Positions 21,909 through 33,564 are shown, counted from the first letter of the stretch. The stretch: 64,000 nucleotides of DNA from Dryocosmus kuriphilus (GCA_038277395.1 CM076192.1:53057119-53121118); one strand, 5' to 3'. A program made the numbers and translations. The notes: generated by a model not told the origin, from the sequence alone.

Positions 21909-22025
21909 AAATTATATTTTTCAACCAAGCTGTGTAAAAAATTAACAAATTCACGTTTTTGATATACTTTAATCGACTGGTAAGCATGAGAAACATGCTG
22001 AGAATGCGCCTGAGTAGCGGGCAGA
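21909..22025 (+). repeat. Alternative HINE 3' end fragment 1
   Basis: It follows directly after the 5' terminus of copy 3 and ends in GAATGCGCCTGAGTAGCGGG then CAGATTTTT, a weaker hairpin than the main family. It shares its first bases (TTTTTCAACCAA) with fragments 2 and 3. Confidence 0.6.
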
Positions 22026-22029
22026 TTTT

Positions 22030-22997
22030 TCAATAACTTTTAATAGTTTCTTATTAGCCTTGTAATAGGTTTTTTTTTATTAAAACAACTATTATAGGTT
22101 TCATGAATAAACTATGCATTGGATCAAAAAATCGTTGTAAGAAAATTTGTAGATCTTTTTAAGACGAACAATTCTGCTTGTTAATATTTTCTCGCATCTG
22201 GCATAGTTTTGCTGAAAAATGAATTTGTTTGTATGTAATAACATATTTCACGAATAACTCAAAAACTACGCGTCTGTTCAAAAAAATGATAGAGAACAAA
22301 TTTGTAGATCTTTTTGAGGCGAACAGCTTTGTTCATTATTATTTTTCCGTATCTTGCATAGTTTGGCGGGAAATTTTAATTTTTTATTTTTAATAACGTT
22401 TTCTCGGTTTAAAAAAAAACCGTGCATTTTATCAAAAAATGGTTTATATAAAATTTGTAGATCTTTTCGAGGTGAACAACTTTACTTATTATCATTTTTT
22501 TCGTATCTTGAATATTTTGTCAAGAAACCACAGTTTCTTATTTTTAATAACGTTTTCTCGATTAAAATACAAACCGTGCTTTTTACCATAAATTTTTAAA
22601 ACAAAATTTGTAGATTTTTTTGAGATGAACAATTTCATTCTCTGCTGTTTTTTTTTTTGTATGTCGCATATTTTAGCCGGAAAATGGATTTTTTGATTTT
22701 TTGAAAACCGTTTTTGATGGATAAAACCAGAACCACTGGTCAAAAACCAATGGTTAACGAATTCCTCCTCTTTCTTCTTGGACCCTGAAGAAGTGTGCTA
22801 AAGCGCAATCCAATCTGATGATTCTTTCAAAAATTATCGCGGTAACAGACGCCGACGACAACAACGACAACAACAACAACAGACACCGCCGTAAAAACGG
22901 TTTTTTCTCACTCAGGGGGTCTCCAAACGTGGAGATTTCATAAAAACTGCGAGGGTCAAATTTTACATAAATATAATACCTTCTCTGATGAGAATGT
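22030..22997 (-). mobile_element. HINE-like repeat, copy 4 (3' end missing)
   Basis: 5' ACATTCTCATC at 22997-22987 on the minus strand, microsatellite near 22845-22885, ~155-base units 22140-22690. The GC hairpin block is absent and an unrelated AT-rich segment (22030-22140) shared with copy 5 takes its place. Confidence 0.75.
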
Positions 22998-23073
22998 AAA
23001 AATTGCATTTTTCAACCAAACTATGTAAAAAATTGGAGAAACATGATGAGAATGCGCCTGAGTAGCGGGCAGA
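22998..23073 (+). repeat. Alternative HINE 3' end fragment 2
   Basis: Starts at the 5' end of copy 4 with GCATTTTTCAACCAAACTAT and ends GATGAGAATGCGCCTGAGTA then GCGGGCAGA. Same junction as fragments 1 and 3. Confidence 0.6.
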
Positions 23074-23074
23074 T

Positions 23075-23891
23075 TTTTCAATAACTTTTAATAACTTTTT
23101 ATTAACTTTATGATAGTGTATTTTTTGATTAACACAACTGTTATACGTTTCACGTATAAACTGTACGTTGGATCAAAAAATCGTTGTAAGAAAATTTGTA
23201 GATCTTTTTAAGATGAACAATTCTGCTTATTAATATTTTCTCGTATCTCGCATAGTTTTGCTGAAAAGTGAATTTGTTTGTATTTAATAACATATTTCAC
23301 GAATAACTCAAAAACTACGCGTCTGTTCAAAAAAATTATGGAGAGAAAATTTGTAGATCTTTTCGACTTGAACAACTTTGTTTATTATCATATTTTTCGT
23401 ATCTTGAATATTTTGGCAAGAAACCAGTTTTTTATTTTTAATAACGTTCTCTCGATTAAAACAAAAACCGTGCTTTTTATCAAAAAAATGTTTAAAACAA
23501 AATTTGTAGATTTTTTTTGAGATGAAAAATTTCACTCTCTACTGTTTTTTTTTTTTGTATCTCGCATATTTTAGCCGGAAAATGGAGTTTTTGATTTTTT
23601 GAAAACCGTTTTTGATGGATAAAACCATACCCACTGGTTAACGAACTCGTCCTATCTTTTTGGACCCTGAAAAAGTGTGCTAAAGCGCAATCCAATCTGA
23701 AGATTCTTTCAAAAGTTATCGGGCTAACAGGCGCCGACGACGACAACATCAACGACAACGACAACAACACAGACAGACACCGTCGTAAAAACCGTTTTTT
23801 CTCACTCAGGGGGTCTCAAAACGTGGAGATTTGATGAAGACTGCGAGGGTCAAACTTTACATAAATCTAATACCTTCTCTGATGAGAATGT
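23075..23891 (-). mobile_element. HINE-like repeat, copy 5 (3' end missing)
   Basis: 5' ACATTCTCATC at 23891-23881 (minus strand), microsatellite near 23730-23780, three ~155-base units. The left flank matches that of copy 4, so copies 4 and 5 are tandem duplicates with a spacing of about 1.05 kb. Confidence 0.75.
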
Positions 23892-24310
23892 AAAAATTCG
23901 CATTTCTAGTTATTCTAATTGCTCCTTGCCATTGCAGCAGTTCTAATGTATACTGTATAGTAATAACACTGGTATGTATGGCTTTTGCGATTGGGAAACG
24001 ATATGGTGTTTCTGAAGGATTTTTTGGCGCTGAACACGAATTCATGATAAAAATTTGCCTATCACGTCAAGTTTTTGAGCAAAAGGGGGTTGTATGTGTG
24101 TAGGTCCGGCAGAATTAAAAAAAAAAATTTTCCGTTAGCTGTCAGGAAACTCCTAGCTGCAAAATAAAAAAAATCGAGTGTACAGATCTGGCAATTTTAT
24201 TCTAATTTGCTGCTGTGTATTGGAAAACTCCTAGCAGCAAAATAAAGAAATTCGACTAATCAAGTTTCGAGCAAAAGGAGGTCGCGACCCTCCAAAATAG
24301 CGTTTTCGGA
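23892..24310. other. No gene recognised
   Basis: Contains two related strings around 24150-24250 (AAACTCCTAGC(T/A)GCAAAATAAA twice, about 75 bases apart). No coding signal. Confidence 0.4.
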
Positions 24311-26235
24311 CATTTTTGAAAAATCTTAGGGGCGCATCTTTACGTACTAAAGACTTCTAATAGAGCTCAAATTAAAGGGTAAATCTTCTACTTTTAAACT
24401 AGTCTGGTTAGAACTCGATTGCATGTGACTTCAGAGCATGGGGTGCGTTTATGTCTAAGGTTGCAGGAGCCCGAGCACGCACAAAGTACAAAATCTAAGG
24501 GATGGAATTTTTTTTATTTAATTTGCAAATTTTATGCTTACTAATGTTTTAGGTCTAATTAGGATTGAGTTTAGATACCAACAAATAAACCCTGAAGAAT
24601 TAAAACAACTACTAGAGAAATGACGGCATGACGCTCTGTAGGGGTTGTTTCTTGGTGTTTATTGTCAATCCTGATTCGACTTATAAAATGATAATCTATA
24701 AAATGTTTACATTTAAAAAATTTTTGCCATCCCCTAGATTCTGTTCTTTGCGCATGTTCGAGATCCTGCACCCCTAGCCATAAATTCATCCCGTGCTGTA
24801 AGGTAGGGTTACCAGATGGGTCGGGCGAAAAACCAGGACACTCAAAAATTTTCGTGTAATCCTTGACACAAATATGGGAAATGGTATGAAGTATTTATTA
24901 AGTGTTACAACACAGTACTCAAGAAGTATACCTACTTAGTGGTGCCACTAATTTTACGCAATAAATGTGCGTTTTCCAGTTTATATAGATTATGTATATT
25001 TGACTGTAGAAAAATAAGCACTTTGTCAAAACGAAGTTTTAAACCTGTCAAAATTCAGCACTTATTTAAGACTAATTTTGTACCACAATCACAAATTTTT
25101 TACTTTTTGATTTTTTAAGAAAAAGCGTAGCACCGCTGACTTAACGTTAAGCTGACATGACCACATCGAGAAATAGATGAACAAATAATTCAATCACATT
25201 TATCAATACGTGATTAGTTAGGACTCAATTATAGTACGCTCAAACTACCCTATTCCGAAATTAATTGCCTTTAATTTTTTTTTTAAATGACCAGTGCCGT
25301 TGACTTAACTTTAAGCTGGCATGACCACTACGAGAAATATATGAACAAATAATGCCATCACATTTATCAATGCGTAATTAATTAGTACTCAATTATTGCT
25401 CTCAAAATGCTTAAACAGATTTTTTCAAAAAGCAACTCATATCAACGAAAAACTACAATCAAAAAAATAAATCTGCTTTTCCCAAAATGAAACACAACTT
25501 GTTCGTGTGCTCTTTTAGGACTTATTAAATTTCATAATTTATCCAAAAACCAGCCTCATAACTTTTAAAAATACCATACCCTTATATTCTGGTTAGCTGA
25601 GAAATTCAATAAAGTCTACTTTCTAAACATGGGATATTTACTAGCGGTTCATTAACACTTTTCTGGTGTCACTTTGTCAACAACAAAAATTAATTAACGA
25701 TAAACAATTTCTAAAATTAATTTTAATATTTATAAATTTTTAAAATGTATCAGTTTCATTTAGCGAGGCATTTTCAAAGAAGATAGAAAATTTCGATTTT
25801 GCGACTAACATGTGTCACATTTATTAATGCCTAATTAATTAGGTCTCAATTAGTTCTGAAATAAATTTTTAAAAGTCGCTATTCTCAGAGTTGTAAAAAT
25901 CGCTAAAAGCAATTTTTTCGGAATCTATATAATATGCTAAATCTTCGAAAATATATAATTATTGCGATTGTAGAAAAATAAAATATTTCTTGTCAAAAAG
26001 ATTGGTTTCGTAAAAACCAGGACATTTTGCGTATTTTCAAGAAAAAACCAGGACACCAGGACAGACCACGAAAAAAGAGGACATGTCCTGGAAAACCAGG
26101 ACGGATGGTAACCCTATGTAAGGTCACATGCGATCGAGTTCCAGCTAAACTAGTTTTAAAGTATAAAGTTCAAGCTTTAATTTAAACTCCTTTAATTTAA
26201 ACGTCGGGTTGCTCCCCTAAGGTTTTTCAAAAATG
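24310..26235. mobile_element. Foldback element with a MITE in its right arm
   Basis: The left arm 24315-24520 is inverted as two blocks on the right: 24720-24797 pairs with 24440-24520 (shared GGGATGG, GCAAAG and GGTGCAGGA-type strings) and 26117-26235 pairs with 24315-24440 (shared TTTTGAAAAA, CTTAGGGG, AACTCGAT and GCATGTGAC). The 1.3-kb MITE separates the two blocks. The loop is about 200 bases. Confidence 0.75.
24804..26116. mobile_element. hAT-type MITE
   Basis: The terminal inverted repeats start TAGGGTTACCA and end TGGTAACCCTA, continuing inward as related CCAGGACA-rich sequence. TGTAAGG flanks both sides (24797-24803 and 26117-26123; eight bases if the terminal T is counted on the left), matching the 7-8-base duplication of hAT elements. 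The interior has direct repeats of a ~165-base block (25130-25230, 25300-25400; a partial third at 25800). No ORF. Confidence 0.82.
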
Positions 26236-26700
26236 GACAACAAATTTTTTGTGTCCATTCCAAAGCTCAGGAACCGTAGGAATCGTATGAAATATATTTT
26301 TCACTTTGTTTCCAAAGTAAAATATTGTTTTCTTAAAATAATTTGTAGAGTGTCGTTTAAAAAACGTTATTTTAGTCTCTTTTAGTTGATTTTTACCTTT
26401 TCTTGGGAAAATTTCGAAAATAACGCTTACCATAGTATATTAGAAAAGAGTATCATTTTGTAAATTTCAAACAGGGGAACAATTATGAGTTGTAAACTTA
26501 TTTCGTGTTTCGCATAGCTTTCGAGAAAAATTAAGTATTTTAGTTCTAGAAACGAAAAAATCATTTTTCTCGCAATGAACCTAACCATTTTTTTTTTTTG
26601 ACTTGAAATAACCGTGAGGCATCCCTGAAATGAGAACCATAATAAAACTGGATATGCAAGCACTTGTGTTGTTGGATCTTTACCTACGACAACTGTTGAA
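26236..26700. other. No gene recognised
   Basis: AT-rich sequence between the foldback and HINE copy 6. Short ORFs on the minus strand have no domain. Confidence 0.4.
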
Positions 26701-26706
26701 GTTTTT

Positions 26707-27507
26707 ACATTCTCATCAGTGAAGGTATTAGATTTATGTAAAATTTGACTTTCGCGGATTTCATGAAATCTCCACGTTTTGAGACCCCCTGAGTAAGAAA
26801 AAACGGTTTTTACGACCGTGTCTGTCTGTTGTCGTCGTCGTTGTCATTGTTGTCGTCGTTGTCGTCGTCGTCGTCTGTGGTCGCGATAACTTTCGAAGGA
26901 CTAATCGGATTGGAGTGCGCTTTGGTACACTTCTTTAAGGGGTAAAAAGAAAGAACGAGTTCGTTAATCAGCGGTTTTTGACCAACGGTTATGGTTTTAT
27001 CCATCAAAAACGGTTTTCACAAAATCAAAAAATCCATTTTTCGGCTAAACTATGAGAGATACAAAAAAAATGCAAGAAAGTAAAATTATTCATCTCAAAA
27101 AAATCTACAAATTTTTTCTTACCGTTTTTTGATAAAATGAACGGTTTTTGTTTTAATCAAGAAAACGCTATTAAAATTGAAAAACTCTGGTTTCCCGCCA
27201 AAATATTCAAGATACAAAAAATTGGTAAAGAACAAAGTTGTTCAATTAAAAAATATCTACCAATTTTGTTGTAACCATTTTTTCATAAAATTCACGGTTT
27301 TTGTTTTAATCGATAAAACGTTATTAAAAATCAAGGTTTTCAAATTTCCCGCCAAACTATGCAAGATACGGAAAAATAATAATAAACAAAGTTGTTCGCC
27401 TCAAAAAGATCTACAAATTTGTTCTCTATCATTTTTTTGATCAGATGCGTAGTTTTTGAGTTATTCGTGAAATATGTTATGAAATATAAAGAAAACCACT
27501 TTTCAGC
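26707..27507 (+). mobile_element. HINE-like repeat, copy 6 (3'-truncated)
   Basis: 5' ACATTCTCATC at 26707, microsatellite 26819-26875, ~155-base units to 27507, then an abrupt change to unrelated sequence. The GC hairpin block is missing. Confidence 0.78.
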
Positions 27508-27537
27508 GACTAATCGTATTGGATAGTTATTGAAAAA

Positions 27538-27656
27538 TTTGCCCGCTACTCAGGCGCATTCTCATCACGTTTCTCGCGCTCATAAATCAATGCAATTATA
27601 TCTAGAACCTAAATTTCTTCATTTTTTACACAGTTTGGCTGAAAAATGCAATTTTT
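27538..27656 (-). repeat. Alternative HINE 3' end fragment 3
   Basis: On the minus strand it reads from the 5' end of copy 7 through TTTTTCAGCCAAACTGTG to GATGAGAATGCGCCTGAGTA then GCGGGCAAA. It is the same composite junction seen at 21.9 and 23.0 kb, in opposite orientation. Confidence 0.6.
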
Positions 27657-28725
27657 ACATTCTCATCAGAGAAGGTATTAGATTTATGTAAAATTTGACT
27701 TTCGCAGATTTCACGAAATCTCCACGTTTTGAGACCCCCTGAGTCAGAAAAAACGGTTTTTACGACCGTGTCTGTCTGTCTGTTGTCGTCGTCGTTGTCG
27801 TTGTTGTCGTCGTTGTCGTCGTCGTCCTCTGTGGTCGCGATAACTTTCGAAGGACTAATCGGATTGGAGTGCGCTTTGGTACACTTCTTTAAGTGGTAAA
27901 AAGAAAGGACGAGTTCGTTAACCAGCGGTTTTTGACCAACGGTTATGGTTTTATCCATCAAAAACGGTTTTCACAAAATCAAAAAATCCATTTTTCGGCT
28001 AAACTATGCGAGAAACAGAAAATATGTATATAACCAGAATTGTTTATCTTAAAAAAATCTACGAATTTTGTCTTAACCGTTTTTTTTTTTATAAAGTACA
28101 CGGTTTTTGTTTTAATCGAGAAAACGTTATTAAAAATAAAAAACTGTGGTTTCCCGCTAAAATATTCAAGATACGAAAAAAATAATAATGAATAAATTTG
28201 TTCGCCTGAAAAAGATCTACAAATTTTGTTTTAACCGTTTTTTGTTAAAATGCACGGTTTTGGTTTCAATCGAGAAAACGCTATTAAAAAATCAAAAATT
28301 CAAATTTTCCGCCAAACTACGCAAGGTACGGAAAAATGATAATAAACAAAGTTGTTCGCCTTAAAAAGATCTACAAATTTGCTCTCAATCATTTTTTTGA
28401 GCAGACGCGTAGTTTTTATGTTATTCGTGAAATATGTTATGAAATATAAAGAAAACCACTTTTCAGGAAAACTGTGCAAGATATGAGAAAATATTAACAA
28501 GCAGAATTGTTCACCTTGGAAAGAGCTACAAAATTTATTTATAAGACTCATCGTTTTACTTTTAAGAATCGAAATCCTGTATTGTGAAAATTTGGAAAAT
28601 CACAAAAAAACTTTACCAATCTACAATGTGTTTAAAAAAAATGTAATTATCGAGCGCGAAGCGCGAGTGCCAACAGACGCGCTCATACTTCGCGCGAAGC
28701 ACGGCGTGCGATGAGAATGTGCAGA
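27657..28725 (+). mobile_element. HINE-like repeat, copy 7 (terminal hairpin deleted)
   Basis: 5' ACATTCTCATC at 27657, microsatellite 27780-27830, four ~155-base units, GC block 28650-28710, then GATGAGAATGT followed directly by GCAGATTTTT. The hairpin stem bases normally between them are absent. Confidence 0.8.
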
Positions 28726-29095
28726 TTTTTTGTATTGAATTTGAAGTCTTTGTAGCTTCGACATACGTTTTTTTTGTCAGTTTTTAGATCAGATTCTAAT
28801 GTTAAAATATTCGATAAGAAATATCATATCCAATAAGAAATATGAAGTTGACTGCATCCGCGCACATTGTGGCGGGTTTTTTTAAAAGTCTGAAAAATCT
28901 GTTTATGATTTTTTTTTTTTTACAAAATAGTTCAAAACTGTCCAAAAAAAAGGGGAAATTTGGGTAAAAAAAATTCTCGATTTAAGGGATTTTTTCAAAT
29001 TTAGGGGGGAAAAAGGGCAATAAGGGGAAAAGGGGGGATAAGGAACAAACAAGAGTTAGAGAAAAAGGGGACGGATCGTGATTCCTGTCATGTAG
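28726..29095. other. Low-complexity purine-rich sequence
   Basis: A T13 tract near 28915, then A- and G-rich sequence (GGGGAAAAGGGGGG near 29020). No gene. Confidence 0.5.
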
Positions 29096-29579
29096 GTCAG
29101 TGAAATAGAACCAGGTTTAGCCTGATTTATGCGCACGCAACCTGATAAGGACGCTGCACTTGTTATCAGTATGCTCTCTCATTCCATTCACGAGCCGGTC
29201 CCGAGCCACTCCAGGAGATCGCGCCACTAGCCAAGACTCTTTTTAGATTGATTTTCAAGAGCATTGAGTACGGAGCGCTCCGTGTTATTTTAATGTGCCA
29301 CGGCGCGGTCGGCAGCGTTCGGTGCGTGTGTGCTTGTGCGAAGACGGGAACGACCCGATCAACGGCGACGAGAACGTTGACGACGACGATCAAGTTTCGC
29401 AAAGAGTAGTAGAACCTGTCGAGAGGTTCGGGTGCGGGTGTCTGTCCCTCGATCCGCCGGGGAACGAAATTCCATCAAACATCGTTCGTCCACCTAGTTT
29501 ATCTCCTATTCGCAGCGCGTGTTCCGCGTACACGAACGAGTACCGATACCGTGTGCTCGTGTCTCGTGCAGTGCGTGAA
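29096..29579 (+). promoter_or_regulatory. Candidate promoter and 5' UTR, GC-rich island
   Basis: A sharp rise in GC and CpG relative to the surroundings, with an arthropod-type initiator-like TCAGT (near 29100 and again in TTATCAGTATG near 29165), ahead of an exon-like ORF with a consensus donor. No TATA box. This is the only stretch in the window that looks like a host gene promoter; transcription start is not established. Confidence 0.4.
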
Positions 29580-29667
29580 ATGAGTGACAAGGACCGATCA
29601 TCTCCCACCTTAGTTGAAAGCAGCCTCAAGTCGCTACTCGACCAGCCCAGTATTTTTCCCCTCATTG
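29580..29667 (+). CDS. Candidate first coding exon of an unrecognised host gene
   Basis: ATG at 29580 (context GTGAAATGA) opens MSDKDRSSPTLVESSLKSLL followed by DQPSIFPLI. The frame runs into a strong donor, TTG|GTGAGT, at 29667/29668, and the genomic frame would terminate a few codons later. An in-frame upstream extension to 29295 exists but is Arg/Cys/Gly-rich and reads like 5' UTR. Codon use is balanced, unlike the AT-biased repeats around it. I do not recognise the peptide. No matching downstream exon could be identified, so the gene either continues beyond the repeats or is a remnant. Confidence 0.4.
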
Positions 29668-29689
29668 GTGAGTTGCAATGATAAGGTCA

Positions 29690-30072
29690 AATCAGCTGAA
29701 TCCTCAAATAAACTACATCCTCGGGGACCAGGTCATCAAGTCTAGAATCATAGCCTTTCGAATATTTATCATTCAAATCGTCATTACTCAGATCCTCAGT
29801 TTTTAATAAAACTCTGGCTAGAAATTTTGAATCCCAGCCGGGAATTCGTCTGCTAGTTCTCCTGGACACTGCCTTGCAAGGCAGCGAGCAAAGGGCAAAG
29901 GTCGTCTTCGTTCGCTGATCCAAAATACCATGTCAGGTCGAATCGGTCTCGCCTTTGGACTCATAGACTCAAGCAGATGATTCAGTGAATTGGTGAGGCT
30001 TTTCCTAGGTTTCGAATTCGAGATTTTTGAGAAAAATTGAAGCGAACTGTGATTCCTTCGAAACCCGCGCAT
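29690..30072 (-). pseudogene. Unrecognised protein-like remnant
   Basis: Two overlapping minus-strand frames look protein-like. 30072 to 29818 contains KARPIRPDMVFWISERRRPL and ARCLARQCPGELADEF; 29923 to 29687 contains WDSKFLARVLLKTEDLSNDD and LDDLVPEDVVYLRIQLI. A frameshift near 29830 would join them. Composition and GC content exceed the background. I do not know the family. It could belong to an inserted element or be chance reading of the antisense of the candidate intron. Confidence 0.3.
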
Positions 30073-30610
30073 TGCAGTTGAACATGCTACTGCAGCGCTG
30101 GCTGGCGGTGGTATAAAGAGAGATTGTAGGGATCCCCGCTTATCCTGTTCATTATGGGTTCTTATGGTTGTATTTTATAAACAAGCAATTAGGATCCAAG
30201 TGATCTTTGATCTGTGACATCGAAATTCGTCTGGTTCTTTTTCCTCATTGTTCTCTTGATCTGTTTTTGGTGTCTCTCTTTAGTGAGTCTGCATGGGTAA
30301 TTGGTAAATGAGGAAGCTTGATGCAGAAAAGCATGGCGAGGGTTCCATGGTCTTTAAGCATGTGCTTGTGTTCATTGTTGCGCCGGCGCTCGTCTCGCGA
30401 TTAACCTCGTTTGGACTCTGTGGCGCACCACGTGACACCGCATGCAGCGAAACTAACCTTACCCAGCCAGTTTCATGTTCCGAGGGGAAATCCAACAAAA
30501 CGAGAAAGTACGGAAACAAATTCCTAATCTTTCGTATTTTATTTCATCAAATGGAATTCAATCCGCGATATTGGGAATTCAATAAAATGTTGTTATTATT
30601 ATGAATTAAA
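30073..30610. other. GC-richer unassigned block ending in a short ATT tract
   Basis: Contains a TATA-like GGTATAAAGAG near 30110 and an ORF of 98 codons on the plus strand (30308-30604) with no domain. It ends ...GTTGTTATTATTATG, which resembles the tail of an RTE-type insertion. Identity unknown. Confidence 0.3.
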
Positions 30611-30639
30611 GGGACAGAACCGGGAACCAATGTTTTTAA

Positions 30640-30778
30640 TTGTATTCATTTTTAATAGCCTTCTCCGCCTTCTCTTTTATACACTCGATTTTTAATTTTT
30701 TGTTCAAATATTTCCTCATATTATCTTGCAAAATAGTCATCCTCTTATCAAAGCACCTTATCTCTAAAGATCCCATAT
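30640..30778 (-). CDS. Short basic ORF, unrecognised
   Basis: A minus-strand frame opens MGSLEIRCFDKRMTILQDNM and continues RKYLNKKLKIECIKEKAEKA, then stops. Heptad-like charged composition. It could be an exon or part of a decayed element; there is no supporting context. Confidence 0.2.
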
Positions 30779-31131
30779 CAAAAGCATTACTGGTACGCAT
30801 TTATAGACTTCAAGATAATTAAACAACTTTGATTCAATACGTTTAAACTTTCTTTCAAGCGTATGTTTAAATGAATATTTAAAGATACAAAAATCATTTA
30901 TAGTTTTAAATTTCAATGAAGATAAGGACGTATGTTAAATCAATTATGAACCAATACAAAAATTTAAAAGCGCTCTATTCGGTGTCATATTATTCAATAC
31001 TCTCTGGACTTGGAAAGCTCCTTTTATCAATGAAATTTCTTCTCAGTGAATCATATACTACAGTATATGAACACCTTCCTTTTATCATTCCCATAAATTT
31101 GGATTCTGATGATAGACAAGGTAACATTTTT

Positions 31132-32326
31132 ATATTCTCATCCACAATGAGATAGTCTTAGTTTTATGTGAAAACTGGCTTTCGCGAATTTTATTAAATC
31201 TCCACGTTTCGAGACCTCATGAATCCGAAAAAACAGTCGTTTCTGGCTGGCCTCGTCGCTGTCATTGCCTGTGAACACTGAACACGTTAACTGTAGAAAG
31301 CATTATCCGATTGGATTGCGCTTTGGCACACTTACTTAAGGCCTAAAAAGAAAGGATGAGTTTGCTAAACATTTTTTGACAAACGGTTCCATCGAAAATG
31401 CTTTTCAAAAATCAAACATTAAATTTTCCGCCCAAACTATGCGAGATACGAAAAAAATGTTAAGATACAAGGTTGTTCATCTCAAAAAGATCTACAAATT
31501 TGCTTCATATCATTTTTTTATAAGACGCATAGTTTTTGAGTTATTGGTGAAAAATGTTATTAAATATTTTTAAAAATCCATTTTTCAGCAAAACTGTGCG
31601 AGATACGAAAAAAATGTTAAGAAACAAAGTTGGTTATCTCAAAAATATTTACAAATTTTACTTACTCTATTTTTTGATAGCATGTATACTTTTCGTTTTA
31701 ATCGTGAATAATATTATTAATAAAAATCAATAATTCAATTTCCCCGCCAAACTATGCGAGATACGAAAAAAAATGTTAAGCGCAATTGTTTATTTCAAAA
31801 AGATCTACAAATTTCCTTTATGCTTTTTTTTTATAACACATATAGTTTTTGTTTCAATCGTGAAAAATGTTATTAAAAGTCAAGAATTCAATTTTCCGGC
31901 TAATTATTCATCTCAAAAAAAGTTTACATATTTGCTTCAGACCATTTTTTTGATAGGACGCATAGTTTTTGTTTTAATCGTGAAAAATGTTATTAAAAAT
32001 AAAAAAATTTAATTTTTAGTGAAACTGCAAAAAAAAGTTTCACGTTTTGGACAAACTTTATTCGAGTGCGAAGCGTGAGACACGTGATGAAAATGTATTT
32101 GTTAAAGCTGAAGGAGCTTTAACAAAAAATTCAAAATTATCAAATTACACTGATCAATGGTTCGATCTTGAATTTTAAAAGGCCTATGCGCACAAATGTA
32201 GGGGCATGTATAAACACCGAGCGTAGCGCGAGGTAATAAACGTATCGAACGCGAAGCGCAAGTTCCGACAGACGCGCTCATACTTCGCGCAGCGCGCGAT
32301 GAGAATTTGCTCGCGAAGCGGGCAGA
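31132..32326 (+). mobile_element. HINE-like repeat, copy 8 (older, diverged)
   Basis: 5' ATATTCTCATC at 31132, no microsatellite expansion (GTC content reduced), four ~155-base units between 31390 and 32030, GC palindromes 32215-32300, then GATGAGAATTT, a mutated hairpin (GCTCGCGAAGCGGGC) and AGA at 32326. Its divergence and the missing microsatellite suggest an older insertion or another subfamily. Confidence 0.75.
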
Positions 32327-32756
32327 TTTTCTTCTTTCCTTTAAAATAGACTATTATCGAAAATCTGCGTTTAGACTTAGAATCTGGATATTATGTTTTT
32401 ATTTCCAAGGTATTGAAACTTAATTATTACGAATAGTTTTGATATTTAATTCAGTATTTTTGTATTCGGATGATGTTCTACATATTTTTCGTTTCGGTTA
32501 TTACTTTTCTGTTTTTATTTCGAAAATGAAAAACTCTGAATTTTAAATCTAAAAATGAATAACGGGAATAATCAAAGTACGAATTGTGTCTTCATCATAT
32601 CAAAAGTCTTGTACACCTCCATGATTCAAACTTTCAAGTGATATGAAATATCTGCATGCTAAATCGAGCTTAAGATATATCAGTTAGATAAAATGGTCTT
32701 GCCTGAATATGCAATCACGGTAATAAAATGTTAGCCCCTTACAATTTTTTTCACAA

Positions 32757-32905
32757 CTCGCGCATGTAAAATTCGATTTTCGACGTCTGTAGAGCATGGC
32801 GAATTTGACCAATTTCACGTCGTTTTTTCTTCCTCATTCCATGGGCATTGTCAGTTCGTATTTTGACTCATGCTCTACAGACGTCGCAAAACGAATTTCA
32901 CAAAA
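32757..32905. repeat. Compact inverted repeat (hairpin)
   Basis: CGACGTCTGTAGAGCATG near 32796 pairs perfectly with CATGCTCTACAGACGTCG near 32868, extended by TAAAATTCG/CGAATTTCA. The loop is about 55 bases. MITE-like, no target duplication identified. Confidence 0.65.
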
Positions 32906-33564
32906 TCGTTTGGTTCATTGCATATAATAACCATATGCTATGATTGAATCAACAAAAAATATTTTTTCCGATGTTCGTTGAAGAAAATATATCTTTACAA
33001 ATATTTATATTATTTTCAATGTCACAAAGATGTTTCTTACAAAATGATAATAGTAAGTTCAGTTTAGAATTTGGTTTAAGCTATACACGAAAAAAAATGT
33101 ATAGCTGAACTAACGATATTCATCCTTTATTTTACCACAAATATCGTTGGAAATGAACGAACGATATTCGCAAAATCTTTAGAATACGGATTTACATTAA
33201 AAGTTATTTTGGCTATTATTATTATTAATGAATCCGATTTTCAAATTGTTAAAACAAAGATATATAGCCGAAATCAAAATGTTAGAAGTCTCAGTATAGC
33301 GTTAAATAAATGAGAATAATTTTAACGAGAAGTTTGAAATTTATAATTGATCACCCAGTTTACTTTAAAATTATAAAGATTTTAAACAGACCTGATCGAA
33401 ATAAAAATAAGTGGAATTAATAGCAGAACTTGTTTTTTAATTTTTATACAGTGTAACAATTTGTATTACTTTGTATTACTTAATTACTGTTTTCAAATGT
33501 GCTGTGGTTTCGTAGATTTGATTTTTCATTACTTTTTTGTTTGAACTATAAATTTTTTTCCGTG
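32906..33564. other. AT-rich sequence, no gene
   Basis: No ORF, repeat partner or RNA fold was noticed. Confidence 0.45.

Noticed and set aside
22030..23900. CRISPR-like array of regularly spaced repeats
   Set aside because: Repeats are ~155 bases, diverged, AT-rich and part of a dispersed eukaryotic element; no short direct repeats with unique spacers and no cas genes.
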